From NCBI RefSeq assembly GCF_050717545.1, contig NZ_JBOITN010000029.1:96802-160801 (forward strand): a DNA stretch of 64,000 nucleotides, given 5' to 3'. The DNA is from Clostridium_AD sp050717545. Its GTDB lineage: Bacteria; Bacillota; Clostridia; Clostridiales; Clostridiaceae. Below the pieces are notes generated by a model. That model did no database searches, had not been told where the DNA came from, and saw only the letters and a list, made by a program, of their open reading frames with translations. Made by a program: the position numbers and the translations under genes. Positions 42,779-52,099 of this stretch are shown here, piece by piece. Within the stretch, counting starts at the first letter, position 1, and the number at the start of each line of letters is the position of its first letter.

Positions 42779-43864
42779 ATGGAAAAGAAACTAAACATTG
42801 GAATAATTGGTTGTGGTGGTATAGCAAATGCTAAGCATATGCCAAGTCTTGCGAAAATAATAGAAGTTGAAATGGTAGCTTTTTGTGATTTAGAAATAGA
42901 AAAAGCTGAAGAGGCTGCAAAAAAATATGGAAGTAAAGGCGCTAAGGTATATTTAGACTATAAAGAGCTTTTAAAAGATGATTCTATTGATGTCATTCAT
43001 GTGTGTACACCTAATAGGTCACATAGTTTTATAACGGTGGATGTGCTTGAGTCAGGAAAACATGTTATGTGTGAAAAACCAATGGCAAAAACCTCAGATG
43101 AGGCGAGAAAAATGCTTGAAGCTGCCAAAAGAACTGGTAAAAAACTTACTATAGGATATCAAAATAGATTTAGAGCGGATTCCAGATATCTTAAAACCAT
43201 TTGTGAAAATGGAGACCTTGGAGATATATATTTTGCTAAAGCACATGCTATTAGAAGAAGAGCAGTTCCAACTTGGGGTGTGTTTTTAAATGAATTTGAG
43301 CAAGGCGGAGGACCGTTAATTGATATTGGAACACATGCTTTAGATTTAACTCTTTGGATGCTTGATAATTATAAACCTAAGTATGTTGTAGGAAATGTAT
43401 ACCATAAGTTAAGTAAAAAAGAAAATGCAGCTAATGCATGGGGACCTTGGGACCCAAGCAAATTTACAGTTGAAGACTCTGCATTTGCTTTTGTTACTAT
43501 GGAAAATGGAGCTACTGTAGTAATTGAATCAAGCTGGGCATTAAATAGTCTTGAGGTTGGAGAAGCTCAGACAAGCCTTAGTGGTACAGAAGGTGGGGCT
43601 GATATGAAGGATGGTCTTAGAATTAATGGAGAAAACCTAGGTAGATTATATGAAACTAAAGTTGATTTTGAATCTTCTGGAGTTGCATTTAATGAAGGAA
43701 TTTCGGAGGACCCAGCAGAGGCTGAGGCTAGGGCCTGGATTGATTGTATATTAAACGACACGCAACCAATAGTAAAACCTGAACAGGCTTTAGTGGTTAC
43801 AGAAGTACTAGAAGCGATATATGAGTCTTCAAAAACAGGAAAACCGATTTATTTAAATAAATAA
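42779..43864 (+). CDS. Gfo/Idh/MocA-family oxidoreductase
   Basis: This is a 361-residue NAD(P)-dependent sugar or inositol dehydrogenase-type protein. The N-terminal Rossmann motif is IIGCGGIANAKHMPSL, EKPMAKT near residue 100 is the conserved lysine motif, and the catalytic-region DIGTHALDLTLWML holds the His of the C-terminal domain. The substrate is unknown; inositol, scyllo-inosose, glucose and other polyols are options. A TIM-barrel epimerase gene follows 120 bases later, a pairing typical of inositol and rare-sugar routes. GAAAGGA lies before the ATG. Confidence 0.9.
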   Translation: MEKKLNIGIIGCGGIANAKHMPSLAKIIEVEMVAFCDLEIEKAEEAAKKYGSKGAKVYLDYKELLKDDSIDVIHVCTPNRSHSFITVDVLESGKHVMCEKPMAKTSDEARKMLEAAKRTGKKLTIGYQNRFRADSRYLKTICENGDLGDIYFAKAHAIRRRAVPTWGVFLNEFEQGGGPLIDIGTHALDLTLWMLDNYKPKYVVGNVYHKLSKKENAANAWGPWDPSKFTVEDSAFAFVTMENGATVVIESSWALNSLEVGEAQTSLSGTEGGADMKDGLRINGENLGRLYETKVDFESSGVAFNEGISEDPAEAEARAWIDCILNDTQPIVKPEQALVVTEVLEAIYESSKTGKPIYLNK

Positions 43865-43884
43865 AGGTGGCGAAGATGCTTAAT

Positions 43885-43945
43885 GAATTGTTATCTCCCC
43901 ACTTATAGAAGTGGGAGACTTTTCTTCTGAAATGTCGTTAAAGTG
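43885..43945 (+). repeat. IS200/IS605-like end hairpin plus partial dispersed repeat (copy C)
   Basis: A stem pairs CCCACTT with AAGTGGG around ATAG (43894-43918), flanked by TCTC/GAGA with one bulged C. It is followed by CTGAAATGTCGTTAAA (43927-43942), identical to 16 bases in copy B at 54847-54862. Such hairpins end many tnpB elements, but no transposase gene is present. Confidence 0.45.
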
Positions 43946-43984
43946 TAGAAATAGGATTTAAAAACTTTAAAAAAATAATTAAGG

Positions 43985-44920
43985 ATGGTGTTTAATATGT
44001 ATATAGGATTATTAACAGGGTGTCTCGGTGGGATTCCATTAAAGGAAAAAGCAAAATGGGCTAGTGAACATGGGTTTAAAGCATTGGAACTTTCTTGTTG
44101 GCCAAGGACTAATAGCCGCGATTATTCAGGAAGTGAGATAGATGTAGCTAATTTTACAAAGGAAGAAGCAGAAGAAATAAAGTTATATTTTAAAGAATAT
44201 GGACTTACAATATCTTCAATAGCCTATTACGATAATAATTTAGATCATGACCCACAAAAAAGAAAATTCGTAAATAACCATTTCAAAAAATGTGTAGATG
44301 CAGCGGTATTGCTAGGAGTGAGTTGTGTTGGGACTTTCGTTGGAAGGGATATAGATAAATCTTTAGAGGAAAACTTTGATGAGTTTGAAGTTGTATTTAG
44401 TGATTTGGTAAAATACGCAGAGGATAAAGGTATAGATGTAGTAATTGAAAACTGTGCAATGAATGGATGGCAAGTAAAGGGCATACCAGGAACTATATCA
44501 TTTACACCAGAGTTATGGAGAGAAATGTTTAAAAGAGTTCCAAATAAAAATTTCGGATTGAATTATGATCCTTCTCATTTACATTCTATGCTAATTGATT
44601 ATATTAGCCCAATAAAGGAATTTAAAAATAGAATATTCCATGTACATGCAAAGGATACTGAAGTATTTGAGGATAAAATAAAAATGTATGGTACTTTTGA
44701 TAAACAACTAAATGTTAGCAATGAAGATTTTGGATTTTGGAGATACAGAATGCCTGGACTTGGAACTATTGATTGGGTAAAATTTCTAAATGAACTAAAA
44801 GAAATTGGATACGATGGTGTAGTAAGTATTGAGCATGAAGATCCGCTTTATGAAGGCAGTGAAGAAAAAGTAAAAGAAGGATTAAAAATTGGAATAAATT
44901 ATCTTGAAAAATTGATATAG
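43985..44920 (+). CDS. Sugar phosphate isomerase/epimerase, AP endonuclease 2-like TIM barrel
   Basis: This is a 311-residue xylose isomerase-like TIM barrel. Metal-site stretches include VIENCAMNG, NYDPSHLHSM, FHVHAKDTEV and the final VVSIEHEDPLYEG. Relatives are 2-keto-myo-inositol dehydratase, hydroxypyruvate isomerase and sugar epimerases. The exact reaction cannot be assigned. It begins GLLTGCLGGIPL with GGATGGTG upstream, and is probably co-expressed with the Gfo/Idh gene before it and followed by an AraC regulator. Confidence 0.88.
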   Translation: MVFNMYIGLLTGCLGGIPLKEKAKWASEHGFKALELSCWPRTNSRDYSGSEIDVANFTKEEAEEIKLYFKEYGLTISSIAYYDNNLDHDPQKRKFVNNHFKKCVDAAVLLGVSCVGTFVGRDIDKSLEENFDEFEVVFSDLVKYAEDKGIDVVIENCAMNGWQVKGIPGTISFTPELWREMFKRVPNKNFGLNYDPSHLHSMLIDYISPIKEFKNRIFHVHAKDTEVFEDKIKMYGTFDKQLNVSNEDFGFWRYRMPGLGTIDWVKFLNELKEIGYDGVVSIEHEDPLYEGSEEKVKEGLKIGINYLEKLI

Positions 44921-45023
44921 AATTTTTTAATATATGCTGCATCTATGAATCTGGCATGAAAAGAGTTAAAATTAAGGTGTAGCATGTAAATTGCATGTTT
45001 CAAATAAACTTTTGGAGGAAATT

Positions 45024-45872
45024 ATGCAATGTAGTTTTGAAAAAACTGTGTTAGAACCAGATTTTCCTTTTAGGTTATTTTTAAATGATGGTTATGAGAG
45101 TACACCTCATCATTGGCATGAAGATATTGAAATAATCTATCATGTAGAAGGAAAAGTGAAAGTAGGTATAGCTAACGATTTATATCACCTTAAAGCAAGA
45201 GATATTTTAATAATAGGGCCTGGGGAGGTGCATTTCTTTTTAAAAGAAAAGCAGCCTAGCAATAGGGTAGTAATACAATTTAGAATGTCAATTTACGATG
45301 CATTTCTTTCTGGAGCTAAGGATAGCAAAGTTATAAGGCCTATGTTCACTCATTCTAAATATCTTACCCCTGGCACTGTTATCCATACTCTAATGGAAAA
45401 ACAAATTCAGCAGCTTATAAGTGAAAACAGTGGAGAACGAGAAGGGTATAAACTTATAATGAAAGCTAGACTTTACGACTTAGCCGGAATATTAATTAGA
45501 TACATGCCTAAAGGTGAGTATTCGGCGAAGGCTGAGAGTCACCATATGGAAAAACTACAAAAGCTTGATAAAGTGTTTCAATATGTGGATAAAAACTATC
45601 AATCAAATATTAATTTACGGGAAATTTCAAATGTAGCTGGATTTAGTTTATATTATTTCACAAAATTTTTTAAAGAGAACACTGGAGTGACCTTTGTAGA
45701 TTATTTGAATAATTTTCGAATAACTAAGGCAGAATGGCATCTTATGGTGGAAATGGATTCTATTACTCAAATAGCATATAAATCTGGATTTAATAGTGTT
45801 AAGACTTTCAACAGAGTATTTAAACAGTTAAAGGGTTGTGCTCCAATGGAATATAGGAAGGCTATTAAATAG
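45024..45872 (+). CDS. AraC-family transcriptional regulator
   Basis: This is a 282-residue DNA-binding regulator. The N-terminal cupin sensor (HHWHEDIEIIYHVEGKVKV) would bind a small molecule. The C-terminal part holds two helix-turn-helix units, with NLREISNVAGFSLYYFTKFFKENTG and SITQIAYKSGFNSVKTFNRVFKQLKGCAPMEYR typical of AraC. ATG 45024 is chosen because TTTGGAGG stands six bases before it; an in-frame ATG at 44991 lies upstream of that site. It likely controls the surrounding oxidoreductase, epimerase and carrier genes. Confidence 0.92.
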   Translation: MQCSFEKTVLEPDFPFRLFLNDGYESTPHHWHEDIEIIYHVEGKVKVGIANDLYHLKARDILIIGPGEVHFFLKEKQPSNRVVIQFRMSIYDAFLSGAKDSKVIRPMFTHSKYLTPGTVIHTLMEKQIQQLISENSGEREGYKLIMKARLYDLAGILIRYMPKGEYSAKAESHHMEKLQKLDKVFQYVDKNYQSNINLREISNVAGFSLYYFTKFFKENTGVTFVDYLNNFRITKAEWHLMVEMDSITQIAYKSGFNSVKTFNRVFKQLKGCAPMEYRKAIK

Positions 45873-45889
45873 AGGGGGGGAGGGTTTAT

Positions 45890-46825
45890 ATGTTTTTTGC
45901 AGCAAATCAAAGTGTATTAAGTATAATGATACTGATTATAGTAGGGTATTTTTTAGCATATAAAAAAATACTTGATGAAAAAGGAATTAATTTAATAACA
46001 ACCATTGTTATAAATATTTCACTTCCGATGATGATGATTAATACAATTATGACTAATTTTACAAAACAGAAACTTATAGCAGATTCAAGTGGATTAGTAG
46101 TTCCTTTTTTAACAATCGGAGGTACTTTTATTATTGCAAAGATATTTGCTGAAATTGTTAAAGTTAAGACTAGTAGGCGTGGACTTTTTGTGTGTATGTT
46201 CTCTAATTCAAATACTATATATATGGGAATCCCAGTTAATATGGCTCTATTTGGAGAAAAAAGTGTGCCATATGTGTTACTTTATTACATAGCTAATAGT
46301 GCTTTTTTTTGGACAATAGGTGTTTATGAAATAACTAAGGACGGGAATAAAAGAGCGTTTAAATTTTTATCAGTTGATTTTATAAAAAAGATATTTTCTC
46401 CTCCACTAATGGGGTTTATCTTTGGAATGATTCTGGTGTTATTAAATATTAAATTACCATCAGTTATTATGGGTACCACTAAAAGTTTGGGTAATCTTAC
46501 AACGCCTCTATCAATGTTTTTTATAGGGGCATCCATTTACTTAATAAATTTGAAATCAGTAAAGTTCAGCTTAGATATAGTTTGGGTATTAATAGGTAGA
46601 TTTGTGATATCACCAGCACTAGTGCTATTAATTGTACCTATGTTTCCTATACCGACCCTTATGGGTTCGGTTTTTGTTGTTGAAGCAGCTATGCCTGTAA
46701 TGGCTAATTCTGCAATAATTGCAAAAGCTTATGGGTCCGATTATAATTTTGCCTCATTAATGATAGCTATTACAACTATAGGGACTCTGATTGTAATACC
46801 AATTTTAATGACAATACTGAAATGA
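45890..46825 (+). CDS. AEC-family transporter (auxin efflux carrier fold)
   Basis: This is a 311-residue membrane protein with about ten hydrophobic segments. It has the AEC pattern of two inverted halves, seen as VIVNISLPMMMINTI in the first and LIVPMFPIPTLMGSVFVVEAAMPVMANSAIIAKAYGSD in the second. Members carry malate, lactate or other organic anions. It starts 17 bases after the AraC gene with GGGGGGAGGG upstream, so it is in that operon. With LarA nearby, a 2-hydroxy acid is a sensible guess. Confidence 0.88.
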   Translation: MFFAANQSVLSIMILIIVGYFLAYKKILDEKGINLITTIVINISLPMMMINTIMTNFTKQKLIADSSGLVVPFLTIGGTFIIAKIFAEIVKVKTSRRGLFVCMFSNSNTIYMGIPVNMALFGEKSVPYVLLYYIANSAFFWTIGVYEITKDGNKRAFKFLSVDFIKKIFSPPLMGFIFGMILVLLNIKLPSVIMGTTKSLGNLTTPLSMFFIGASIYLINLKSVKFSLDIVWVLIGRFVISPALVLLIVPMFPIPTLMGSVFVVEAAMPVMANSAIIAKAYGSDYNFASLMIAITTIGTLIVIPILMTILK

Positions 46826-46968
46826 ATGATATTATATTTTTAATTAATAGCAATGGTAATAAATTAAATAATATTTTATTTATTATATATGAAAAAAGAG
46901 GAATTAATTACTATTTAGAGAAGTATTATTATATAATTGTATATTAAAATTTCTAGGAGGTAGTTATT

Positions 46969-49068
46969 ATGAGTATATTTATTTTAGCCCCAATTTGTTC
47001 CATATTAGCCCTTGCTTTTGCTGGATATCTTGCATCTAAAGTATTAAAAGAAAATGAGGGAAACGAACAAATGAAAAAAATTGCTAATGATATAAGAAAA
47101 GGTGCAAATGCTTATCTAAAAAGGCAGTACACTGGAGTGGCTTTTTTCTTTATAGGTTTGTTTATAATACTATGGATACTGGTAGGGTTTGGATTTCTTA
47201 CCCCGTTTGTACCTTTTGCTTTCATAAGTGGAGGTTTCTTCTCAGGTCTCTCAGGATTTATAGGTATGAAAATAGCAACGCAAGCAAATGTTAGAACAAC
47301 ACATGCAGCTGGGAGAAGTCTAAACAGTGCATTAAATATTGCTTTTTCAAGTGGCGCAGTAATGGGACTTACTGTTGTAGGTCTTGGTCTTCTTGATATT
47401 AGTATATGGTATTTTTTACTAGATTTTTTCTATAGAAATCTAGAGCCAGCATTAAGAATTCAAAATATAACAAGCGCAATGATTACATTTGGAATGGGAG
47501 CAAGTTCTATGGCATTATTTGCACGTGTTGGTGGAGGTATATTTACTAAAGCGGCAGACGTAGGTGCAGATCTTGTTGGTAAGTTAGAAGCAGGAATTCC
47601 GGAAGATGATCCAAGAAATCCTGCAGTTATAGCGGATAACGTTGGGGACAATGTTGGAGATGTTGCAGGTATGGGTGCTGATCTTTATGAGTCATATGTA
47701 GGCTCGATAGTATCCACTTCTGCACTTGCCGTAGCTGCGGGTCTTGGAGTTTCAGGTGTTTCAATTCCTATGACTATAGCAGCTATAGGGGTAGTTGCAT
47801 CTATTATTGGAACCTTCTTTGTTAAAGCTGGGGAGAAAGCTGAGCAAAAAGTACTTTTAGCAGCACTTAGACGCGGTATCTATGTCAGTTCTGCAATAAT
47901 TGCTGTGCTCTCTTTCTTCTTAGTTTGGAATGTACTTGGATGGGAGCGTATCGGAGTTTATTTTGCAATATTAAGTGGACTTATAGCAGGTAACTTAATT
48001 GGATTTTGTACAGAATACTTTACGTCTGACACGTATAAGCCTACTAAGAAATTAGCTCAAACAACAACAACAGGTGCAGCCACTGTTATTATAGGCGGTT
48101 TATCACTTGGAATGATGTCCACTTTCCTTCCGGTTATAATAGTGGCCGCAGCTATAGCAGCTAGTTTCTATTTTGCTGGAGGATCAGCAGATTATAATAT
48201 GGGTTTATATGGTGTAGGTATAGCAGCAGTAGGAATGCTTAGTACATTAGGGATAACATTAGCTACAGATGCTTATGGTCCTGTGGCGGACAACGCTGGT
48301 GGAATTGCAGAAATGACTCATCAAGAGCCTATAGTACGTGAGCGAACAGATGCTCTCGATTCTTTAGGAAATACTACTGCAGCTACAGGTAAAGGTTTTG
48401 CTATAGGTTCTGCAGCGTTAACAGCTCTTGCACTTATTGCAGCATATAGAGAGCAAGTGGAGATTATTGTAAAAAAAGAGAATTTAGATTTTGTTTTTAA
48501 TTTATCAATATTAAATCCTCAGGTTCTTATAGGATTATTTATTGGTGGAATGGTACCTTTTGTATTTGCAGCGCTTACAATGGATGCAGTAGGGAAAGCG
48601 GCACAACTTATAGTGGTAGAAGTTAGAAGACAATTTAGAGAAATAGTGGGTCTTATGGAGGGCAAAGCAGAAGCTGACTATGCTCAATGTGTTGACATAT
48701 GCACGAAGTCAGCCCAAAAGGAAATGATTCTTCCTGCCATATTAGCTATTATTATACCAATAACAGTTGGTTTGCTCTTAGGCGTAAATGGGGTAGCCGG
48801 GTTACTTGCAGGAGCAACTGTAACAGGATTTGTACTTGCTGTTATGATGGCGAATTCCGGTGGAGCTTGGGATAATGCGAAAAAGCATATTGAAGCAGGC
48901 AACCTAGGTGGAAAGGGATCAGATTGTCATAAAGCTGCTGTTATTGGTGATACTGTAGGAGATCCATTTAAGGATACCTCAGGCCCATCAATAAATATAT
49001 TAATCAAATTACTTTCAATGGTATCAATTGTATTTGCAGCATTCATTTTAAAATTCTCTATTTTTTAA
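46969..49068 (+). CDS. hppA: Membrane-bound ion-translocating pyrophosphatase
   Basis: This is a 699-residue integral membrane PPase with about 16 hydrophobic segments. The catalytic acidic motif is DNVGDNVGDVAGMGADLYESY (about 224-244), the second is DNAGGIAEM and the last is IGDTVGDPFKDTSGPS. GNTTAATGKG carries Ala where potassium-independent enzymes have Lys, so it should need potassium. It couples PPi hydrolysis to export of protons or sodium; which ion is not settled by what I can see. Own RBS AGGAGG, monocistronic, terminator after. Confidence 0.95.
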   Translation: MSIFILAPICSILALAFAGYLASKVLKENEGNEQMKKIANDIRKGANAYLKRQYTGVAFFFIGLFIILWILVGFGFLTPFVPFAFISGGFFSGLSGFIGMKIATQANVRTTHAAGRSLNSALNIAFSSGAVMGLTVVGLGLLDISIWYFLLDFFYRNLEPALRIQNITSAMITFGMGASSMALFARVGGGIFTKAADVGADLVGKLEAGIPEDDPRNPAVIADNVGDNVGDVAGMGADLYESYVGSIVSTSALAVAAGLGVSGVSIPMTIAAIGVVASIIGTFFVKAGEKAEQKVLLAALRRGIYVSSAIIAVLSFFLVWNVLGWERIGVYFAILSGLIAGNLIGFCTEYFTSDTYKPTKKLAQTTTTGAATVIIGGLSLGMMSTFLPVIIVAAAIAASFYFAGGSADYNMGLYGVGIAAVGMLSTLGITLATDAYGPVADNAGGIAEMTHQEPIVRERTDALDSLGNTTAATGKGFAIGSAALTALALIAAYREQVEIIVKKENLDFVFNLSILNPQVLIGLFIGGMVPFVFAALTMDAVGKAAQLIVVEVRRQFREIVGLMEGKAEADYAQCVDICTKSAQKEMILPAILAIIIPITVGLLLGVNGVAGLLAGATVTGFVLAVMMANSGGAWDNAKKHIEAGNLGGKGSDCHKAAVIGDTVGDPFKDTSGPSINILIKLLSMVSIVFAAFILKFSIF

Positions 49069-49094
49069 GATGAATTACAGACAAATAGAATTAT

Positions 49095-49136
49095 AAAAAC
49101 ATCCAATATGTTTACACTAATTGGATGTTTTTATTT
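49095..49136. terminator. Terminator between hppA and the TPR gene
   Basis: AAACATCCAAT pairs with ATTGGATGTTT, 12-base loop and T run. It stands between convergent genes. Confidence 0.85.
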
Positions 49137-49158
49137 TGTTAATTTCCTATACTATGTA

Positions 49159-49869
49159 TTAGTTTAGTAGCTTCTTGAATTCTGGACTTTCGCGAACGTT
49201 ATTAAAATCTTCCTCGGTTTTTGCAGTATTTTTAACACTTGGGTTTATTTCGATTGCAAGATTCAAATATTTTATAGTGTTTAAAGTATCGCCTTTTCTT
49301 CCATAGATGCTAGCAATGCCGTAATAACTCCATTCGGATTTTTCAACCTCTAAAGCTTTATTATACCAGGTTAATGCTTCATCATAATGATGGTATAATT
49401 CATAAGTTAAAGCTTTGTTAAACCTAGCATAACCATAACTTGGATTAAGTTTTAATGATAAATCAATTTGCGCCATACCTTTCTCAAAATTACCACTGTA
49501 AGCCAATGCAATTCCCTCTACAGCATATGCTTTGTAAAAAGTAGGATCTTCTTGTATCACTTTTCTTTCAGTTTCAATTGCGTTATTATATTCTTTTTTG
49601 AAAAATTGATCATACCCTATTTTCCATGTAGCCTCTAAACTTTTCTGCTTTTGATTTATCTGGAGCTGTATTTTTTGCTCGTTTTGGTTTAACTGCTGCT
49701 GTTTTATTTCTTTGATTTTGTTTGCGGCTAAATCTGCTTTGATACTTGCTGCAATAACATCATTTTTTATATTATTGTTTTTTATAGCACCGTTAACTGC
49801 TATACTTATTCCAATTATGGTTATAACCCCTAAAGCAAGAACCTTTAATTTAAATGATTTTGATTTCAT
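49159..49869 (-). CDS. Membrane-anchored TPR-repeat protein
   Basis: This is a 236-residue protein with one N-terminal hydrophobic helix (about 8-26, signal anchor) and a Gln/Lys-rich coiled segment. Three or four tetratricopeptide repeats follow from about residue 80 (AYAVEGIALAYSGNFEKG, ARFNKALTYELYHHYDEA, YYGIASIYGRKGD), ending in a DFNNVRESPEFKKLL-type cap. It probably sits on the outer face and binds partner proteins. The start is ATG 49869 because AGGTGG precedes it; GTG 49878 is within that site. Target unknown. Confidence 0.85.
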   Translation of the reverse strand: MKSKSFKLKVLALGVITIIGISIAVNGAIKNNNIKNDVIAASIKADLAANKIKEIKQQQLNQNEQKIQLQINQKQKSLEATWKIGYDQFFKKEYNNAIETERKVIQEDPTFYKAYAVEGIALAYSGNFEKGMAQIDLSLKLNPSYGYARFNKALTYELYHHYDEALTWYNKALEVEKSEWSYYGIASIYGRKGDTLNTIKYLNLAIEINPSVKNTAKTEEDFNNVRESPEFKKLLN

Positions 49870-50233
49870 ATTTTCCACCTAGCCCTTTACTAATAAAATT
49901 GTGTGCTTAATTTTTATTTTAATACATATACGTTTTAGGAATACTTATAGTTAATTGTTCGTGAGTTACCGTATTCTTATATAATATCAATATATGGTTA
50001 TTTAATATAGTAAAATATATACTATGTGTAGTTAAAATTATAAATAAGCAGTTATAGTATTTCACTTATATATATATAAACTCTATTTTACTAAATAATT
50101 TATATGAATATATAACAAATATATTGAAATTTATCGAAATTAATGAATATAAATGTTAAAATAATAAATGCTATACGAAACTTTGTAATTAATGATATAG
50201 AAGAATATTTATTACACTTAGGAGGAAAATGAA
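49870..50233. other. AT-rich divergent spacer, nothing recognised
   Basis: This stretch between the TPR and NhaC genes is very AT-rich. It has no coding frame of note and no clear inverted repeat. Promoters for both neighbours must lie here, but many TATAAT-like strings make a choice unsafe. Confidence 0.4.
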
Positions 50234-51523
50234 ATGAAAAAGAAAACTAGTTTTGTGGGATTATTGCCTTTGGTATTTTTCTTAATATTGTTTATGGGGT
50301 CTGGTATTTTAACAGGGAATTTCTCGAGTATGCCTTTATTAGTAGCATTTACTTTGTCTGCTGCTTTTTCTTTATTATTGGATAAAAAGGATGCAAAAAC
50401 ATCATTATCAAAAAAAGTTGATATATTTGCGAAAGCAGCAGGAGAGCCTACTATTATGGTAATGGTTATTATATTTATATTAGCAGGTGCTTTTTATTCT
50501 ATTGCTGATGCAATGGGTGCAGTAACATCAATCGTGAATATGGGGTTAAGTGTTTTACCATCTAATATGTTGCTTCCGGGTTTATTTGTAGTTGGCTCAA
50601 TTTTATCATTTTCTATGGGTACATCCATGGGGACGGTAACAGCACTTGCACCAATTGGAGTTGGGATAGCAACGCAAACTGGTATGGGCTTACCTTTGGT
50701 TTTAGGGACAGTTGTTGGAGGTGCAATGTTTGGTGATAATTTATCTTTTATTTCTGACACAACAATTGCATCTACGAGAACGCAAGGGGTAGAAATGAGA
50801 GATAAGTTTAAGTCAAACAGTGTAATTGTTCTACCTGCTTTTGTTATAACTATAATAATTTTAACTTTTCTATCAGGTGGAAATGTCCAGCTTTCACCAC
50901 ATGAATACTCATTAATTAGGATAATTCCATATGTTGCAATTATTATTAGCGCAGTAGTTGGACTAAATGTAATGGTTGTTTTAGCTATAGGCATAAGTGC
51001 AGGATCAGTAATAGGTCTATTAATGGGAAGTTTTAATATAGTTGAGATGCTGTCAGTATTACAACGTGGAATGGTTAGCATGGAAGATTTAGCGCTAATT
51101 TCTATTATGGTAGGGGGATTAGTTGGATTAATGCATTACTATGGTGGAATTGAGTTTTTATTAGAAAAGATAACATCTAGAGTTAAAACGAAGAAGGGAG
51201 CTGAAATAGGAATAGCAGCGCTTGTAAGCCTTATAGATATAACTACTACAAATAATACAATAGCTATTATTACTTCAGGACCACTGGCAAAGGATTTATC
51301 AGATGAATATATGGTTAGCAAAGTAAAAACAGCAAGCATTTTAGATATATTCTCGTCTGCTTTCCAAGGTATAAGTCCTTATGCAGCGCAAATATTACTC
51401 GCAGCAACAATCGGTAAAATATCGCCTATGAAGATTATTCCTTTTTCAATATATTCTTATCTGATGATAGTTTGTGGTTTACTTTCAATATATTTAGATT
51501 TACCAAAAATAAAGTATAAATAA
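50234..51523 (+). CDS. NhaC-family Na+/H+ antiporter-like transporter
   Basis: This 429-residue integral membrane protein has about eleven hydrophobic segments. The family motif GGAMFGDNLSFISDTTIASTRTQG (about residues 162-185) marks the NhaC/MleN group, with a second repeat-like region DITTTNNTIAIITSGPLAK. NhaC proteins exchange sodium for protons; MleN exchanges malate/sodium for lactate/proton, so organic-acid exchange is an alternative. AGGAGG lies before the ATG. No obvious partner gene. Confidence 0.85.
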   Translation: MKKKTSFVGLLPLVFFLILFMGSGILTGNFSSMPLLVAFTLSAAFSLLLDKKDAKTSLSKKVDIFAKAAGEPTIMVMVIIFILAGAFYSIADAMGAVTSIVNMGLSVLPSNMLLPGLFVVGSILSFSMGTSMGTVTALAPIGVGIATQTGMGLPLVLGTVVGGAMFGDNLSFISDTTIASTRTQGVEMRDKFKSNSVIVLPAFVITIIILTFLSGGNVQLSPHEYSLIRIIPYVAIIISAVVGLNVMVVLAIGISAGSVIGLLMGSFNIVEMLSVLQRGMVSMEDLALISIMVGGLVGLMHYYGGIEFLLEKITSRVKTKKGAEIGIAALVSLIDITTTNNTIAIITSGPLAKDLSDEYMVSKVKTASILDIFSSAFQGISPYAAQILLAATIGKISPMKIIPFSIYSYLMIVCGLLSIYLDLPKIKYK

Positions 51524-51681
51524 ACAATTTTTTATCCATTACAGTACCTCGTTTTTTAGTTTGTGTATATGTTTATATATTTCTATTAATTTTAATAAGT
51601 ATAGGAATAGTATTTTTTTATGATAAGTGGGAAACAATAGAATAAGTAATATAAATGTTTATTATATTTAGGAGGGTTAAC

Positions 51682-52020
51682 ATGAGTTATTTAGACCAAT
51701 TGTCAAAAAACATAAAACGTAAAAGAAGGAAACAAAAAAACAATTCTGCTGATAATGTTATAATTTTTACTGTAATCGGGCTTGCAGTTGGGGGGATAAT
51801 TGCAGGTATAGTAGCTAGGAAATGTATGGATGAAATAGAAAATATTATTATTAACAATGCAAATAATGTTAATGAAGAGACAGATAACAACTCGGATGAA
51901 ATAAAGCAAACAGTTTTAAAAACTGATGTGAAATCTGTAGGTGATGTAGGGGTTGCAATGGAAAAGGCACTTGAGGACTTAGAAGATGAGGAATATAAAG
52001 AAAATGAGGAAAAGAAGTAA
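51682..52020 (+). CDS. Small single-pass membrane protein, unknown function
   Basis: This is a 112-residue protein. A very basic N-terminus (NIKRKRRKQKN) precedes one membrane helix (about residues 26-46, VIIFTVIGLAVGGIIAGIVA), then an acidic tail. The charge pattern suggests the basic end faces the cytoplasm and the acidic tail is outside. ATG 51682 has AGGAGGG at good distance; an ATG at 51655 has no RBS. I do not recognise the family; it recalls YtxH-like small envelope proteins only in layout. Confidence 0.75.
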   Translation: MSYLDQLSKNIKRKRRKQKNNSADNVIIFTVIGLAVGGIIAGIVARKCMDEIENIIINNANNVNEETDNNSDEIKQTVLKTDVKSVGDVGVAMEKALEDLEDEEYKENEEKK

Positions 52021-52032
52021 AATATAAGTTTT

Positions 52033-52068
52033 AAAGCCCACATTGAAGTAATGTTCAATGTGGGCTTT
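52033..52068. terminator. Bidirectional terminator
   Basis: AAAGCCCACATTGAA pairs perfectly with TTCAATGTGGGCTTT around a 6-base loop, between convergent genes. Confidence 0.85.
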
Positions 52069-52099
52069 AGTATATTAAATTATAAATATCTATATGAAT

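Noticed and set aside
50494..51081. 195-codon frame antisense to the NhaC gene
   Set aside because: It mirrors a hydrophobic gene in the opposite frame, with no RBS or recognisable domain.
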